A stretch of DNA of 64,000 nucleotides from Rhizobium jaguaris (GCF_003627755.1 NZ_CP032695.1:1426001-1490000); one strand, 5' to 3'. Counted from the first letter of the stretch, positions 45,872 through 56,609 are shown. The notes: generated by a model not told the origin, from the letters alone. Program-made: numbers and translations.

Positions 45872-47479
45872 TCAATGCATTCCGCCGCCGCCGCCCTTGA
45901 GGTCGATATTGCTGAGGATCAGCGCAAGCGGGATCGCTGAGAGCGCGATCAGCATCAACACGTAGAAGACGTCGATATAGGCGAGAAAGGTCGATTGCGT
46001 CTGAACTTGTTGTCCGATCCAGGCCCTTGCCTGTGCTTGCGCGTCGGCCATGGTCGCGCCTTTCTCCGCAAAATAGCGCGACATGGTCTGGAGCGTGTCG
46101 TGATAGGCCGGGGAGGAAGGGATAATGTGTTCGACGAGTCGGCTCCGATGCCATTGCTGGCGATGCGCCAGAACGTTCAACCCGATGCAGACGCCGATCG
46201 AGCCGCCGATATTGCGGGCGGCGTTGATCATGGCGGAGGCCTGATTGGTCTGGTTCGGCCGCAGGCCATAATAGGATGCCGAGGTGATCGCGATGAAGAT
46301 CAAGGGCAGGCCCAATCCGATATACAGGCGCGACCAGACGAAGAACGCGAAATTGAGACCGGGGCTAAGTTGTGTCAGCCACCACATCGAGCCCGCGATG
46401 ATCGCTGCACCGGCGGCGATCATGTATTTCGGCTGGACTACCGTCGTTAAGCGACCTGCGACGAACATCATGACCATGGTGACGAAACCACCCGGCGACA
46501 GCGCCAGGCCGGCCCAGGTGGCGGTGTATCCGTAATTCTGTTGCAGGACCTGCGGAAGGAATTGTGTCGTGGCTATCAGGATTGCGCCGGTTGCCATCAT
46601 GACGATAAAGCAGGACCCGAACTGGCGGGTTCCAAGCAGCCGACCGTCGATGATCGGGTTCGATTTCGTCAGCACCCAAGGGATCGCCAGAGCAAAGGCC
46701 AGCACGCAAAGCGCAGTCATGGCGATGATGAAATTAGAATCGAACCAGTCCTCCGTCTGACCGCGATCGAGAACGAGTTCCAGCGCACCGAGAAATGTTG
46801 CGACAAGCAGGAAGCCGACAAGATCGAAGCGGATGCCTTGCCTAAGGAGTTCCTGCCGTTTTCGACGCATTTCCTCTGATCTTTCCACCAGAAAATAGAC
46901 GAGGATGAAGGCAAAGACGCCCACCGGGCCGTTGATCAGAAAACACCAGTGCCAGGAAAAATTATCCGAGAGATAGCCGCCGAGCGTCGGACCGACTATG
47001 GGCGCCACCACGACGGCGACGCCGAACAGCGCGAACGCCTGGCCGCGTTTCGATGACGGAAATGCATCGGCGAGAATCGCCTGCGACGTCGGCACCATGC
47101 CGCCGCCGGCAAATCCCTGGATGATGCGAAAGATAAGCAGCGATTGAAGATTCCACGCCAGTCCGCAGAGAACGGAGGCGATCGTGAAGATCGCCAGGCA
47201 AGAGAGATAGAAGCGTCGCCTCCCATACCGTTCGGCGATGAAACTGCTAGCGACCAGTATGGTTGCGTTGGAAACGAGATAGGTCGTGACAACCCAGGAG
47301 GCCTCGTCCGCGCTGACCGCGAGACCTCCCGAAATATAGCGCAATGCCACATTGGCGATCGTCGTATCGAGCACCTCCATGAAGGTCGCAAGCGAGACCA
47401 CGATCGCAATCAGCCATGGATTGGTGGCACCGGCGGCGGCTGGGTTCGCTCCGCCGGCGGTTGTACTCGCGCTACTCAT
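45872..47479 (-). CDS. emrB: DHA2-family MFS exporter (EmrB-like)
   Basis: A 535-residue transporter with 14 predicted helices. The motif ATFMEVLDTTIANVALRYIS and FRIIQGFAGGGMVPTSQAIL are EmrB hallmarks, and there is a large periplasmic segment near the C-terminus (HRSRLVEHIIPSSPAYHDTL). It works with the membrane-fusion protein encoded 1 nt upstream and an outer-membrane channel not found here. Substrates are unknown. Confidence 0.9.
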   Translation of the reverse strand: MSSASTTAGGANPAAAGATNPWLIAIVVSLATFMEVLDTTIANVALRYISGGLAVSADEASWVVTTYLVSNATILVASSFIAERYGRRRFYLSCLAIFTIASVLCGLAWNLQSLLIFRIIQGFAGGGMVPTSQAILADAFPSSKRGQAFALFGVAVVVAPIVGPTLGGYLSDNFSWHWCFLINGPVGVFAFILVYFLVERSEEMRRKRQELLRQGIRFDLVGFLLVATFLGALELVLDRGQTEDWFDSNFIIAMTALCVLAFALAIPWVLTKSNPIIDGRLLGTRQFGSCFIVMMATGAILIATTQFLPQVLQQNYGYTATWAGLALSPGGFVTMVMMFVAGRLTTVVQPKYMIAAGAAIIAGSMWWLTQLSPGLNFAFFVWSRLYIGLGLPLIFIAITSASYYGLRPNQTNQASAMINAARNIGGSIGVCIGLNVLAHRQQWHRSRLVEHIIPSSPAYHDTLQTMSRYFAEKGATMADAQAQARAWIGQQVQTQSTFLAYIDVFYVLMLIALSAIPLALILSNIDLKGGGGGMH

Positions 47480-47480
47480 A

Positions 47481-48626
47481 TCAATGCCTCGGCCGGACGG
47501 TGACAGTTGGGACCACGGACATGCCGGGGCCGATCGATAGATCCGCCGGCCAGTTGTCGACGACGATCTTTACCGGCACACGCTGCGTGACCTTGACATA
47601 ATTGCCAGTCGCGTTCTCGGCGGGAAGCAAGGAGAACACCGTGCCGGAGCCCGGTTGGATCGAAGCGACTCTGCCGTGCAGCTTGTGATCTGGATAGGCG
47701 TCGATCGTCACATCCACCGGCTGGCCCGGCCGCATGTCCGTCAATTGCGTCTCCTTGAAATTCGCGGTGATCCAGACCTCGTCGGGAACAAACATCGAGA
47801 TTGCCTGCCCGGCTTCGATATATTGGCCCTTGGCGCCAGTGAGCCGGACGACACGGCCGGGCTGGGCTGCGACGATTGTCGTGTATTTCAGGTTCTGCTG
47901 TGCTTCTTCGGCCTGCGCCTGAGCTTGGCTCAGACTGGCGGCGGCACTCGCCTTCTGGGCTTCGGCAACCGCTTTGTTCTTCAGTGCCGAGGTGACGTTT
48001 GCCTCGGCCTGTGCCAGGCTCGCCTGGCTTTGCTGTAGGGTCGATTCCGCCTGCTGCACCGCCTGCACGCTGCCGGATCCGCTCTTGACCAATTGCTGCT
48101 GGCGGCTGGCCTGCTGCTGCGCATATTGCAGCGCCGCCGATGCCGAGTTCTGCTGGGCTTTTGCAACGTCGATTGCGGCGGTGGCGGCGTCGATCTGGGC
48201 GCCGGTGCTTGTTACGGCGGCGCTTGCGACGTTCACCTGTCCATCGGCCTGGTCGAGGGCGATCTGGTAATCGCGCGGATCGATCTTCAGGATGACTTGG
48301 CCAGCCTGGACATGCTGATTGTCGGTCACCGGAACCTCGGAGACATAGCCCGAGACTTTCATGGCGAGCGAGAAGCTGCGCGCATCAATGAAGGCATCGT
48401 CCGTCGACTCATAGGGATGGAAATAGATTAGCCAGCCGAGCCATGCGGCAGCGATAAGGGCCGCGAGAATCACGACGCCGAGCAAGACCCAGAGAGGGTG
48501 GCGGCGGACAAAGGACGGACGTTTTTCCTCGGTCCGGTCAGTCTGCCGATCATCACCCGGGCGGATACGTTCAATCCGAGGTTCGGTCTGGTTGTTTTTC
48601 GAAGCGATGCGCTGATCATCGACCAC
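47481..48626 (-). CDS. emrA: HlyD/EmrA-like membrane fusion protein
   Basis: A membrane-fusion protein: a short cytoplasmic N-terminus, a membrane helix (WVLLGVVILAALIAAAWLGW), the biotinyl-lipoyl half GYVSEVPVTDNQHVQAGQVI, a long alanine/glutamine-rich coiled-coil hairpin, and the beta-barrel ending QRVPVKIVVDNWPADLSIGP. It couples the EmrB-like exporter to an outer-membrane channel. The start is uncertain because there is no in-frame ATG: GTG at 48626 gives 381 residues; a TTG at 48740 would add 38. Neither has a strong ribosome site. Confidence 0.82.
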   Translation of the reverse strand: MVDDQRIASKNNQTEPRIERIRPGDDRQTDRTEEKRPSFVRRHPLWVLLGVVILAALIAAAWLGWLIYFHPYESTDDAFIDARSFSLAMKVSGYVSEVPVTDNQHVQAGQVILKIDPRDYQIALDQADGQVNVASAAVTSTGAQIDAATAAIDVAKAQQNSASAALQYAQQQASRQQQLVKSGSGSVQAVQQAESTLQQSQASLAQAEANVTSALKNKAVAEAQKASAAASLSQAQAQAEEAQQNLKYTTIVAAQPGRVVRLTGAKGQYIEAGQAISMFVPDEVWITANFKETQLTDMRPGQPVDVTIDAYPDHKLHGRVASIQPGSGTVFSLLPAENATGNYVKVTQRVPVKIVVDNWPADLSIGPGMSVVPTVTVRPRH

Positions 48627-48789
48627 GGCACAACTCGCATATTGTTGGCCATAGGATCGGTAACGTTTCGGCGGGAGATCTGTTCCTGGCGAGCCTCGCC
48701 AGCAGGACAGTTTGCCGCAGCGCCGAGCACCTGCCTTCAAGCAAGGCGTTTACGCGGTTTCTTCGGTGGTGGCATATTGTGGCGTCGTA

Positions 48790-50175
48790 CTATTCGCCGA
48801 CGGGCGTTCGCCGGTCATCTCCATCTAAACCCGCAAAATCTCCCCTGACGATGCCGTGGCGTTGGAGTTTGTCGTAGAAGGTCTTCCGAGGAATGCCGAG
48901 GGCCTCGATTGTCCGGCGCACATCACCGCCGTTTTGAGCAAGCGTCTCACGGATGAGGTCGGCCTCGTAGCGCTCGACGCGGACGGGCAGGGGCAGTGTT
49001 GCATCAGCCGAGGGGATTTCATTTGGCTTTGGCCCCGCAGACGACTCCAGGCCAAGGACGAAACGCTCGGCGAAGTGCGAAAGCTCGCGAACATTGCCCG
49101 GCCAGTCGTGGCTCTGCAAATGACGGTGGACGGCGGCCGAAATGGCGGGCACGTCTCGCTTGAAGCGGCTGGCGGCGCGTTCCGCGAAATATCCGAAGAG
49201 CAGGGGGATATCGTCACATCTGTCGCGCAACGGTGGAATGGAGATGGTGACGACGTTGAGACGGTAATAGAGATCTTCACGGAAATCGCCGCGCTGGCGG
49301 GGATCGCCGAGATCGACCTTCGCCGCCGCAACGACGCGGAGATCGACCGGGCGCACCTCGTTGGTACCGAGCGGCGTCACCTCGCGCATCTCCAGGACAC
49401 GCAGCATCTGCACCTGAATTGCCGGCGGCATGCTCTCGATCTCATCGAGAAACAGCGTGCCGGCGCTTGCATGTTCGATGCGACCGACGCGTTTCTTTTG
49501 TGCACCGGTGAAGGCGCCTGGTTCGTGGCCGAAAAGCTCGCTTTCGATGACTGTTTCGGGGAGAGCCCCGCAATTGAGCGCGACGAAATTGCCTGCCGCA
49601 CGCCGGCTCCAGCGATGCAGCAAGCTCGCGACCACTTCCTTGCCGCTGCCGGTCTCGCCGGTCACCAGCACATCGACATCCGTATCCGCGATTTGCCGGA
49701 GGGTGCGGCGTAGCCGCTCCATCGCAGGCGTCTGGCCGATCAACGGCAGATCGCCCTGCGCCTGTTCGGCTGCGATCCGAAGGGCACGGTTTTCCAGAAC
49801 GAGCCGGCGCTTCTCCGCCGCGCGCCGCACACTCTGCACCAGCCGGTCGGTGGCGAAGGGTTTGGTGATGAAATCATAAGCACCGTCCTGGATCGCCTTG
49901 ACCGCCATCGGGATATCGCCATGACCGGTAACCAGAATGACCGGTAGATCCGCATCCTGCTCTTTGACGCGGCTGAAGAGCTGCTGCCCATCCATTTGCG
50001 GCATGCGTATATCGGAAACGACCACGCCGGCAAAACCGGCGTCCAGCGCGCCGAGCGCATCTGCCGCCGAGGGGAAGGCAAAGACATAAAAGCCGGCAAG
50101 TTCAAGCGTTTGTTTCGCCGCCTTCAACAAGTCCTTGTCGTCGTCGATGAGGAAGACCGAGGAAACGTCGCTCAT
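48790..50175 (-). CDS. dctD: C4-dicarboxylate transport response regulator, sigma-54 activator
   Basis: A 461-residue NtrC-family regulator. The receiver domain carries [13 protein letters not shown] and the phosphorylated Asp in [13 protein letters not shown]. The AAA+ domain has Walker A GETGSGKE, the sigma-54 contact loop EPGAFTGAQ and [12 protein letters not shown] Fis-type HTH ends the chain ([19 protein letters not shown]). It activates dctA from the sigma-54 promoter at 52167. The start overlaps the end of dctB by 4 nt. Confidence 0.93.
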   Translation of the reverse strand: MSDVSSVFLIDDDKDLLKAAKQTLELAGFYVFAFPSAADALGALDAGFAGVVVSDIRMPQMDGQQLFSRVKEQDADLPVILVTGHGDIPMAVKAIQDGAYDFITKPFATDRLVQSVRRAAEKRRLVLENRALRIAAEQAQGDLPLIGQTPAMERLRRTLRQIADTDVDVLVTGETGSGKEVVASLLHRWSRRAAGNFVALNCGALPETVIESELFGHEPGAFTGAQKKRVGRIEHASAGTLFLDEIESMPPAIQVQMLRVLEMREVTPLGTNEVRPVDLRVVAAAKVDLGDPRQRGDFREDLYYRLNVVTISIPPLRDRCDDIPLLFGYFAERAASRFKRDVPAISAAVHRHLQSHDWPGNVRELSHFAERFVLGLESSAGPKPNEIPSADATLPLPVRVERYEADLIRETLAQNGGDVRRTIEALGIPRKTFYDKLQRHGIVRGDFAGLDGDDRRTPVGE

Positions 50176-52049
50176 GAAATCGCCTTGCGCAGATGGATGG
50201 TAAAACGGGTACCGCTCTCGCAGCTTTCAACATCGATCCGGCCGCCATAGTCGGCGACGATGTCCTTGGAGATGACGAGGCCAAGGCCAAGGCCTTTTTC
50301 CTTCGATGTGTTGAAGGGGGTGAACAGTGAATGGCGGATCGCCGGCGGAATGCCGGGACCATTGTCGGAGACGACGACCGCAACGCTCTCGGCGGTGTCC
50401 CGCACCGAAACGTCGACTTTAGCCTGGTCGCGGCCTTCCAATGCTTCGAGCGCGTTCTGAAAGAGATTGATCAGCACCTGTTCAAGCCGAACGCGCGTGC
50501 CGATAACCGTCAGCCCGGCGGGCGGAAGATCGATCACCAAGGCATCGAGCCGGCCGGCAAAGCGGCTTTTAAGCAGGATGACGGCGCCTTCGATGACGCT
50601 TTTAAGTTCCACCGGTTCCGGCGCACTTCGCCCTTTGCGGGCAAACGCCTTCAACTCTTCGGTGATCGTTCCGATCCGCTCGGTCAGGGCCGCGATGGAG
50701 GAAAGGTTCTCTTTCGCCGGCGTGATCTGTTCTCGCTGCAGAAAGATATGGGCGTTGTCGGCATAGGCGCGGATGGTTGCGACCGGCTGGTTGATCTCAT
50801 GGGCGACGCCGGCGGCGACCTGGCCGAGAATCGCGAGACGATTGGCCTGCACCAGTTCCTGCTGCACCACCTGCAGCTTCGCCTCCGTTGCGCGGTGATC
50901 GGAAATTTCCGCCTCCAGACGATCGCGAGCGCGGCTGAGATCTTCGGTGCGCTCAAGCACGCGCCGCTCCAATTCCTCACGTGCAATCCTGCTGATGGCG
51001 ATCTGCATTGCGGAAACGTGGCGGCGCCTCAGCAGGAAGGCGGCTATCGCCAAGATCGGTAAAAGCACGCTCAACGCGAGAAAGCGCGTTTCGCGAACGG
51101 TGGCGGAAATCGCCTGGTCCGTCGGGATGAGATAGTCCAACTGCCAGGGGGTCGAAGGGACCGGTGTCGTCAGGCGCAGATATTCGGCGGCGCTGCTGCC
51201 TGGCAGGACCGCGCGCACGATAGCCGTATCCGGGCCAATGGCTTCGGGACGAGCGATCGGCAGAGGTGTCAAAGGTGCATCGCCGAATTGCAGGCTCTTG
51301 CGGATAGCGGCGAGATTGTCGGCAGACAGCGGTGACGCCGTCATGAAGCGCCAGGAGGGAATGCTGGTGATCAGCACGACGCCGTGCTCGTCGGTCACAT
51401 AGGCCGGACGGCCGGCTTCGCGCCAATCGGCTTCGAGCTGATCGAATTCCATCTTGACGACCACGACGCCCAGCGCCGCGTCCACATCGCCGACACGGCG
51501 GGAAATATAGAGGCCGGGGCGGTTGCTGACATTGCCGAGGGCAAAATGTTCGGCAGTTCCCGTCTCCATCGCGCGGCTGAAATAATCGCGGAAGGAATAA
51601 TCGTTGCCGACGAAGCTCAGCGGTTCGCGCCAATTGCTCGATGCGATTGCCACTCCATCCTTGCCGGTGACATAGAGCACTGAGGCTTTGGTGCCGGACA
51701 CGAGGCTTTCGAGTTTGCGGTCCAGCGTGGCGACGGCATCGCCCTTCGTCGCCGCAAGCGCATCGTGCACCTGCTGGTCGTCTGCCAAGATCAGCGGCAA
51801 GGCGCGGGGGCGTTCAAGGACGGCCCTTAGCAGCGCGACCTTAAGGTTCGCATCGGTGCGACCCTGGCCCTGCAGCGCCTCGATTGCGGTCGCGCGGCCA
51901 TAAACGCCGGCGCCATAGAGCGCGGCCGCAATACAGATCGCGCAGAAGATGGCAAAGACCAACCAGACGCGGCGAGAACGCCGGCCCAGTTGCTCAGGCG
52001 TTGAAAATCGTTCCATGGCCGGCCGCTGCAGCATTGGCGCATTGTGCAT
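50172..52049 (-). CDS. dctB: C4-dicarboxylate sensor histidine kinase
   Basis: About 625 residues. Two membrane helices ([20 protein letters not shown] and [18 protein letters not shown]) flank a periplasmic double-Cache sensor domain. A coiled-coil linker follows, then the dimerisation/phosphoacceptor segment [19 protein letters not shown] and an ATPase domain with [11 protein letters not shown] and DNGPGIPP and [12 protein letters not shown]. It phosphorylates DctD when C4-dicarboxylate is sensed. The start is uncertain: ATGs at 52049, 52034 and 52016 are possible and none has a strong ribosome site. Confidence 0.92.
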   Translation of the reverse strand: MHNAPMLQRPAMERFSTPEQLGRRSRRVWLVFAIFCAICIAAALYGAGVYGRATAIEALQGQGRTDANLKVALLRAVLERPRALPLILADDQQVHDALAATKGDAVATLDRKLESLVSGTKASVLYVTGKDGVAIASSNWREPLSFVGNDYSFRDYFSRAMETGTAEHFALGNVSNRPGLYISRRVGDVDAALGVVVVKMEFDQLEADWREAGRPAYVTDEHGVVLITSIPSWRFMTASPLSADNLAAIRKSLQFGDAPLTPLPIARPEAIGPDTAIVRAVLPGSSAAEYLRLTTPVPSTPWQLDYLIPTDQAISATVRETRFLALSVLLPILAIAAFLLRRRHVSAMQIAISRIAREELERRVLERTEDLSRARDRLEAEISDHRATEAKLQVVQQELVQANRLAILGQVAAGVAHEINQPVATIRAYADNAHIFLQREQITPAKENLSSIAALTERIGTITEELKAFARKGRSAPEPVELKSVIEGAVILLKSRFAGRLDALVIDLPPAGLTVIGTRVRLEQVLINLFQNALEALEGRDQAKVDVSVRDTAESVAVVVSDNGPGIPPAIRHSLFTPFNTSKEKGLGLGLVISKDIVADYGGRIDVESCESGTRFTIHLRKAIS

Positions 52050-52093
52050 GATTTCGCGCGGGCTGCAATTCAATCTGTGCGGATTGTCGCACA
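52042..52093. promoter_or_regulatory. DctD upstream activator sites of dctA
   Basis: TGTGCG-GATTGT-CGCACA at 52076-52093 is a perfect inverted repeat, and TTGTGC-ATGATT-TCGCGC at about 52043-52060 is an imperfect copy. They lie roughly 100 and 135 bp upstream of the predicted dctA start, where DctD sites are found in Rhizobium. The distal copy covers the likely dctB start codon. Confidence 0.6.
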
Positions 52094-52166
52094 AATCTGG
52101 AGACTTAATCGCGGCGCGTTCATAAAATGTGTTTTATATCAATATATTAAGAGAAGTTCCTTCATC

Positions 52167-52181
52167 TGGCACGCCTGTTGC
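52167..52181 (+). promoter_or_regulatory. Sigma-54 promoter of dctA
   Basis: TGGCACGCCTGTTGC matches the -24/-12 consensus TGGCAC-N5-TTGC exactly. Transcription would start near 52193, leaving a leader of about 75 nt to the dctA ATG. Confidence 0.92.
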
Positions 52182-52267
52182 AACGATCCGCCAAACAGTC
52201 GGAGGCTGTTGAAGATTGGTCGTTGCCCGGAGGGCCGAGAGATCGGTTGGGCGTAACGGAGGATATC

Positions 52268-53593
52268 ATGATTATACCCGAAGCCGCCGAGATACACGGC
52301 AAACTTCCCTTTTATCGGCATCTCTATGTGCAGGTTCTCGCCGCCATTGCCGCCGGTATCCTGCTTGGACATTTCTATCCGCAAACCGGCGCGTCCTTGC
52401 AGCCGCTTGGCGATGCCTTCATCAAGCTGGTGCGCATGGTCATTGCGCCGGTCATCTTCCTGACGGTGGCAACCGGCATTGCCGGCATGTCGGACCTGAA
52501 GAAATTCGGCCGTGTCGTTGGCAAGGCGCTCCTCTATTTCCTGGTGTTCTCGACGCTGGCACTGGCCGTTGGCCTTATTGTCTCGAACGTCCTGCAGCCG
52601 GGCGCCGGCATGCATATCAATCCAGCGACGCTCGACACAAAGGCCGTCAACAACTATGCGGCGCAAGCACATGACGCCTCCGTCGTCGGCTTCTTGATGA
52701 ACATCATCCCGGACACCATCGTCGGCGCCTTCGCCAAGGGGGATATCCTCCAGGTCCTGTTCTTCTCGGTGATCTTCGGCATCGCGCTCGGCGCAGTCGG
52801 CGAACGCGGACGTCCTGTGCAGGATTTCCTGCAAGTGCTGACGGCGCCGATTTTCCGTATGGTGTCGATCCTGATGAAGTTCGCACCGATCGGTGCATTC
52901 GGCGCCATGGCCTTCACCATCGGCAAATATGGTATCGGCACGATCGCCAATCTGGCATTCCTGATCGGCACCTTCTATCTGACGTCGCTGCTGTTCGTGC
53001 TCGTCGTGCTTGGCGCTGTCGCTCGCTATAACGGCTTCTCGATCCTCGCGTTGATCCGCTACATCAAGGAAGAGTTGCTGCTGGTGCTCGGCACCTCATC
53101 TTCGGAAGCCGCATTGCCCGGCCTGATGAATAAGATGGAACGCGCCGGCTGCAAGCGCTCCGTCGTTGGCCTCGTCATTCCGACGGGCTATTCCTTCAAT
53201 CTCGACGGCACCAATATCTACATGACGTTGGCAGCGCTCTTCATCGCCCAGGCGACCGATACGCCGCTGACGCTCGGTGACCAGATCCTGTTGCTGCTAG
53301 TGGCGATGCTGAGCTCCAAGGGCGCTGCCGGCATCACCGGCGCCGGCTTCATCACCCTTGCTGCCACGCTCTCCGTCATCCCCTCGGTTCCGATCGCTGG
53401 CATGGCGTTGATCCTCGGTATCGACCGCTTCATGTCGGAATGCCGCGCGCTGACCAACCTCGTCGGCAACGCCGTGGCCACCATCGTCGTTGCGCGCTGG
53501 GAGAATGAGCTCGATCGGTCGAAATTCTCGGCTGCCATGGCCGGGCAGTTGAGCAGCGACTTCGAAACGCCGGCGTTGCAACCTGCCGAATAA
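52268..53593 (+). CDS. dctA: C4-dicarboxylate:proton/sodium symporter
   Basis: A 441-residue DAACS-family transporter beginning [20 protein letters not shown]. Signature regions are [20 protein letters not shown], the serine-rich loop [39 protein letters not shown], and [20 protein letters not shown]. It takes up succinate, fumarate and malate, required for symbiotic nitrogen fixation in rhizobia. GGAGG lies 5-6 nt before the ATG. It is transcribed from the sigma-54 promoter, divergent from dctBD, and ends in a strong terminator. Confidence 0.96.
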   Translation: MIIPEAAEIHGKLPFYRHLYVQVLAAIAAGILLGHFYPQTGASLQPLGDAFIKLVRMVIAPVIFLTVATGIAGMSDLKKFGRVVGKALLYFLVFSTLALAVGLIVSNVLQPGAGMHINPATLDTKAVNNYAAQAHDASVVGFLMNIIPDTIVGAFAKGDILQVLFFSVIFGIALGAVGERGRPVQDFLQVLTAPIFRMVSILMKFAPIGAFGAMAFTIGKYGIGTIANLAFLIGTFYLTSLLFVLVVLGAVARYNGFSILALIRYIKEELLLVLGTSSSEAALPGLMNKMERAGCKRSVVGLVIPTGYSFNLDGTNIYMTLAALFIAQATDTPLTLGDQILLLLVAMLSSKGAAGITGAGFITLAATLSVIPSVPIAGMALILGIDRFMSECRALTNLVGNAVATIVVARWENELDRSKFSAAMAGQLSSDFETPALQPAE

Positions 53594-53621
53594 CGGCGCC
53601 ATCCTCGCCGTTGAAGAATGC

Positions 53622-53655
53622 AAAAGGGCCTCCCTCTCACAGGAGGCCCTTTTTC
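53622..53655 (+). terminator. Rho-independent terminator of dctA
   Basis: AAAGGGCCTCC and GGAGGCCCTTT form an 11-bp stem around a short loop, followed by a T-run. The A-run on the other side could also serve the convergent quinone-reductase gene. Confidence 0.9.
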
Positions 53656-53676
53656 AGTTTCTGCCGTCCTGCACGG

Positions 53677-54606
53677 TCACCCGATCGCCAGCAATACCTT
53701 GCCGCGAGACCGCTGCGAAGCGACGCGCTGAAGGGCAGCTTGCATATCGGTAAAGTCAAACACCTGATCCGTGACAACCCTCAACGACCCGGCGTCGCAT
53801 AGTCCGGAGATCGATCGGAGACGTGTGGCATCGGTCTGGTGGAAGACGAACGCGCCGTTCACCTTGTGAGCGGCCGCAAGCAATTCGTCGGGTGGCGCGA
53901 CGATGCTGACAAGCATTCCGCCGGGGCGCAGGACGGAAAAGGAACGTTGCTGCGTTTCACCGCCGATCGTGTCCAGGACGATATCGACATCGTCGAGATC
54001 GCCAGCAAAGTCTTGGCTCCGGTAGTCAATCACGCGCGACGCCCCAAGCTCGCGGACGAGATCGGCATTGGCAGCAGAGGCGGTCGCGATGACGTGTGCG
54101 CCCGCGATCCGGGCAAGTTGCACAGCGAAACTCCCGACACCGCCGGCGGCGGCGTGGATGAGGACAGTCTGTCCACGTTCCAGACGGGCAGTTTCGAAAA
54201 GGGCTTGCCAAGCCGTAGCCGCGGCGGTGGGCAGACCGGCTGCCGTTTCGAGCGGCAGGCTCGTCGGGGCGGAGGCCACGTGGCTCGCCGGAACGGCCGC
54301 GAATTCGGCGAAAGCGCCGCCCCGTGTCGGGGCAGGGCGGGCGATAACCCTGTCGCCGGGACGCCAACCCGCTGCCAGCGGGCCGGCCTGTTCGACTGTT
54401 CCCGCGAGATCGGTGCCTAGCGTGTGTGTAAAGGTTAGCGGGAAATACGCAGCGGCGTGACCGGTGATAAGCTTCAGGTCGAGTGGATTGACACTCGCCG
54501 CAGCCACCCGGATGAGGACCTCATGCGGGCCGGTATCCGGCACCGGAACATCCTCGGTCACGACACTCGCTATGTCGCCATAGGCGTGGAGGCGGAAGGC
54601 TTTCAT
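53677..54606 (-). CDS. Zinc-free quinone oxidoreductase (MDR family, NADP-dependent)
   Basis: A 309-residue medium-chain reductase. It has VLIRVAAASVNPLDLKLITG near the N-terminus, the nucleotide-binding AAAGGVGSFAVQLARIAG, and a C-terminal QRSRGKVLLAIG. The zinc-binding cysteines of alcohol dehydrogenases are absent, as in quinone or enone reductases. Its ATG overlaps the stop of the ester-cyclase gene by 4 nt, so the two form a small operon likely under the divergent LysR regulator. Confidence 0.87.
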   Translation of the reverse strand: MKAFRLHAYGDIASVVTEDVPVPDTGPHEVLIRVAAASVNPLDLKLITGHAAAYFPLTFTHTLGTDLAGTVEQAGPLAAGWRPGDRVIARPAPTRGGAFAEFAAVPASHVASAPTSLPLETAAGLPTAAATAWQALFETARLERGQTVLIHAAAGGVGSFAVQLARIAGAHVIATASAANADLVRELGASRVIDYRSQDFAGDLDDVDIVLDTIGGETQQRSFSVLRPGGMLVSIVAPPDELLAAAHKVNGAFVFHQTDATRLRSISGLCDAGSLRVVTDQVFDFTDMQAALQRVASQRSRGKVLLAIG

Positions 54607-55082
54607 AGCGCATCCCCTGTCGTGGCGCCCTCTGCCGGCGGCCAGGCGCCGACTTGCTGCAGCATCCAGAACCAGTCTTCCAAATGCCAGGTGTGGGTGA
54701 TCCGGCCGTTTTCGAGATGGTGGAATTCGTGCAGCGGAATGCTGACGGTCTTGTTGGTTGGAGCGATGCCGAACCATTCGCCCTTGTGCGTGCCGGTGAT
54801 GAGCGCGCGCACGCCGGCTCGGCCTGGCGCGCCGATGATTTCCTTGATGGTGATCTTCATGTCCGGAAAGGCAGCTATGAAGGCGTCGATAATGGGCTTC
54901 AGCCCGGCCGGACCGGGACCTTGGCCGGGCGCCAGCGGAATATCCTGCCAGTCCGATGTTACAGCCTCGTCTAAGAGGTCGGGGTTGTTATCGCTGAAAG
55001 CGCGATAGAGCGTCTCGATAGACTTCCGTTCGGTTGCGCTCAGCCCGGTGACGGGGAATGTATTTTCTGTTTCGTTGCTCAT
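54603..55082 (-). CDS. SnoaL-like ester cyclase
   Basis: A 159-residue NTF2-fold protein: SIETLYRAFSDNNPDLLDEA, DWQDIPLAPGQGPGPAGLKP and KITIKEIIGAPGRAGVRALI, ending with EDWFWMLQQVGAWPP. It matches the ester-cyclase group common beside LysR regulators and reductases. AAGG is a few nt before the ATG at 55082. Its role is probably redox or xenobiotic detoxification, by context only. Confidence 0.8.
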   Translation of the reverse strand: MSNETENTFPVTGLSATERKSIETLYRAFSDNNPDLLDEAVTSDWQDIPLAPGQGPGPAGLKPIIDAFIAAFPDMKITIKEIIGAPGRAGVRALITGTHKGEWFGIAPTNKTVSIPLHEFHHLENGRITHTWHLEDWFWMLQQVGAWPPAEGATTGDAL

Positions 55083-55187
55083 GATGCCTTGATCCTGTTC
55101 TGTCGGCGGGAGGTGCCGACGAACGAAATCTAGGAGTCGCCGCATCATGATTGAAATCGATAGTCGGTATATGGCATCATCCATTTC

Positions 55188-56087
55188 ATGGATTTGCATG
55201 GTATCGACTTGAACCTTCTCGTCGCCTTCGACGCGCTGATGGCGGAGCGGAACGTCACGCGGGCGGGCGCGCGGATCGGACGGACGCAGCCGGCCATGAG
55301 TGCGGCCCTTGCCCGCCTGCGGGCGCTTCTTCGCGATGAGCTGTTTGTGCGCGGCCCGAAGGGACTACAGCCGACGCCACGGGCGCTCGACCTCGCCGAG
55401 CCGCTTTCCCATGCGCTGGCGCATATTCAGCGGACATTGGAATTCACGCAGGAATTTGTTCCATCGGCCTCGGCTGCGACATTGACGCTCGGGCTATCCG
55501 AACATCCGAGCCATGTCCTGCTGCCGCCTTTGATTGCGGCACTTGGCCGGCAGGCCCCCGCTATCAGCCTGCGGCTGCGTGAATTTACCGCGCGAGACGA
55601 TGCGATCGCGATGTTGGATGCCGGCGAGGTCGATGTCGCCGTCGGCGTCCCATCGACGGCGACCGGCCGGATATTGGCGCGTCCTCTCTTCGAAGAACGG
55701 TTTGTCTGTATCCTGCGAAAGGATCATCCGGCAGCCCTCGGACCATTGACGCTCGACCAATTCCTGGCGCTTTCCCACCTCCTGGTTTCGCCGGAAAACG
55801 AACGCTTCGGTCATGTCGATGCGGAGCTCGCAAAAAGCGGCCTCAAGCGCAAGCTCGGATTGACTTTGCCGCAAATGTACATGGCTCCCGTCCTTGTTGC
55901 CTGTTCCGACATGATTGCGACCGTGATGGCAGGCGTCGTCGAGGCTTCGGGCAGGGCGGGAGACCTCGTCATTCTGCCACCGCCTCTGCATCTCGCGCCA
56001 ATTCCCTTCGTGCTGTCCTGGCATCGGCGCAACGATGCGCATCCGGCCCAGCGTTGGTTTCGCGACTTCATCGCCACGCTCATGTGA
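55188..56087 (+). CDS. LysR-family transcriptional regulator (NodD/NahR-like type)
   Basis: A 299-residue regulator. The HTH is LNLLVAFDALMAERNVTRAG and IGRTQPAMSAALARLRALLR, the arrangement found in the NahR/NodD/LinR branch, and the effector domain follows (LTLGLSEHPSHVLLPPLIAA). It is divergent from the ester-cyclase and quinone-reductase operon, with 105 bp between starts, and is its likely regulator. Confidence 0.88.
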   Translation: MDLHGIDLNLLVAFDALMAERNVTRAGARIGRTQPAMSAALARLRALLRDELFVRGPKGLQPTPRALDLAEPLSHALAHIQRTLEFTQEFVPSASAATLTLGLSEHPSHVLLPPLIAALGRQAPAISLRLREFTARDDAIAMLDAGEVDVAVGVPSTATGRILARPLFEERFVCILRKDHPAALGPLTLDQFLALSHLLVSPENERFGHVDAELAKSGLKRKLGLTLPQMYMAPVLVACSDMIATVMAGVVEASGRAGDLVILPPPLHLAPIPFVLSWHRRNDAHPAQRWFRDFIATLM

Positions 56088-56109
56088 GATCGGCGCCTTG
56101 AGATAAGCC

Positions 56110-56134
56110 GGAACATCAGCGGCCGCCGGACGTT
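56110..56134 (+). promoter_or_regulatory. EcfG/RpoE2-type general-stress promoter
   Basis: GGAAC at 56110-56114 and GTT at 56132-56134 are separated by 17 bp, the spacing of alphaproteobacterial general-stress promoters. The promoter faces the hypothetical gene at 56286. Confidence 0.6.
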
Positions 56135-56285
56135 AGCCAACAGAGCTGCAGGCCGTGCCAAACGGACATGATGGTGCTGAAGAACATGGAGATTTTTCCG
56201 TTTTCTCTCCACGGCCGACGAAATGGCACGCGAGCTTCCCATCCATCCGGCCTGCGGCTCCGCACTCTCAACGATGGAGAACGGC

Positions 56286-56609
56286 ATGGACGAGAGCTTG
56301 AAGCTTTATCGGCTGGTTCCAGTAGCAGCCGCCGTCGATCCCAATTGGCTAGGCGCGAAATCAGATGGCGAAGTGCTGGTCGCAGCCCGCACCGCTGGCG
56401 ATGCCAGCGTTGTCGCAGCCGAACGCGAGTTGGACTTCATGGACATCGATGCTGCACCGGCGGAAGACAAGACGACCGTCATGGCGAGCGTTTTCCGCAA
56501 CGAAAAACTCTATACGGTTATCGAGGTAGACAATGGCAGGACACATCACGAGCGTGGTGTCGTCAGCGGCACGATTGATGTCGACACCATCATCTCCACG
56601 CAGATCTGA
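56286..56609 (+). CDS. Hypothetical protein under a stress promoter
   Basis: A 107-residue protein starting MDESLKLYRLVPVAAAVDPN, with VLVAARTAGDASVVAAEREL and a C-terminal VSGTIDVDTIISTQI. It has no signal peptide or membrane helix and I recognise no domain. GGAG is 6 nt before the ATG at 56286; an in-frame ATG at 56274 is possible. An EcfG-like promoter lies about 150 bp upstream. Its end overlaps the next gene. Confidence 0.7.
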   Translation: MDESLKLYRLVPVAAAVDPNWLGAKSDGEVLVAARTAGDASVVAAERELDFMDIDAAPAEDKTTVMASVFRNEKLYTVIEVDNGRTHHERGVVSGTIDVDTIISTQI

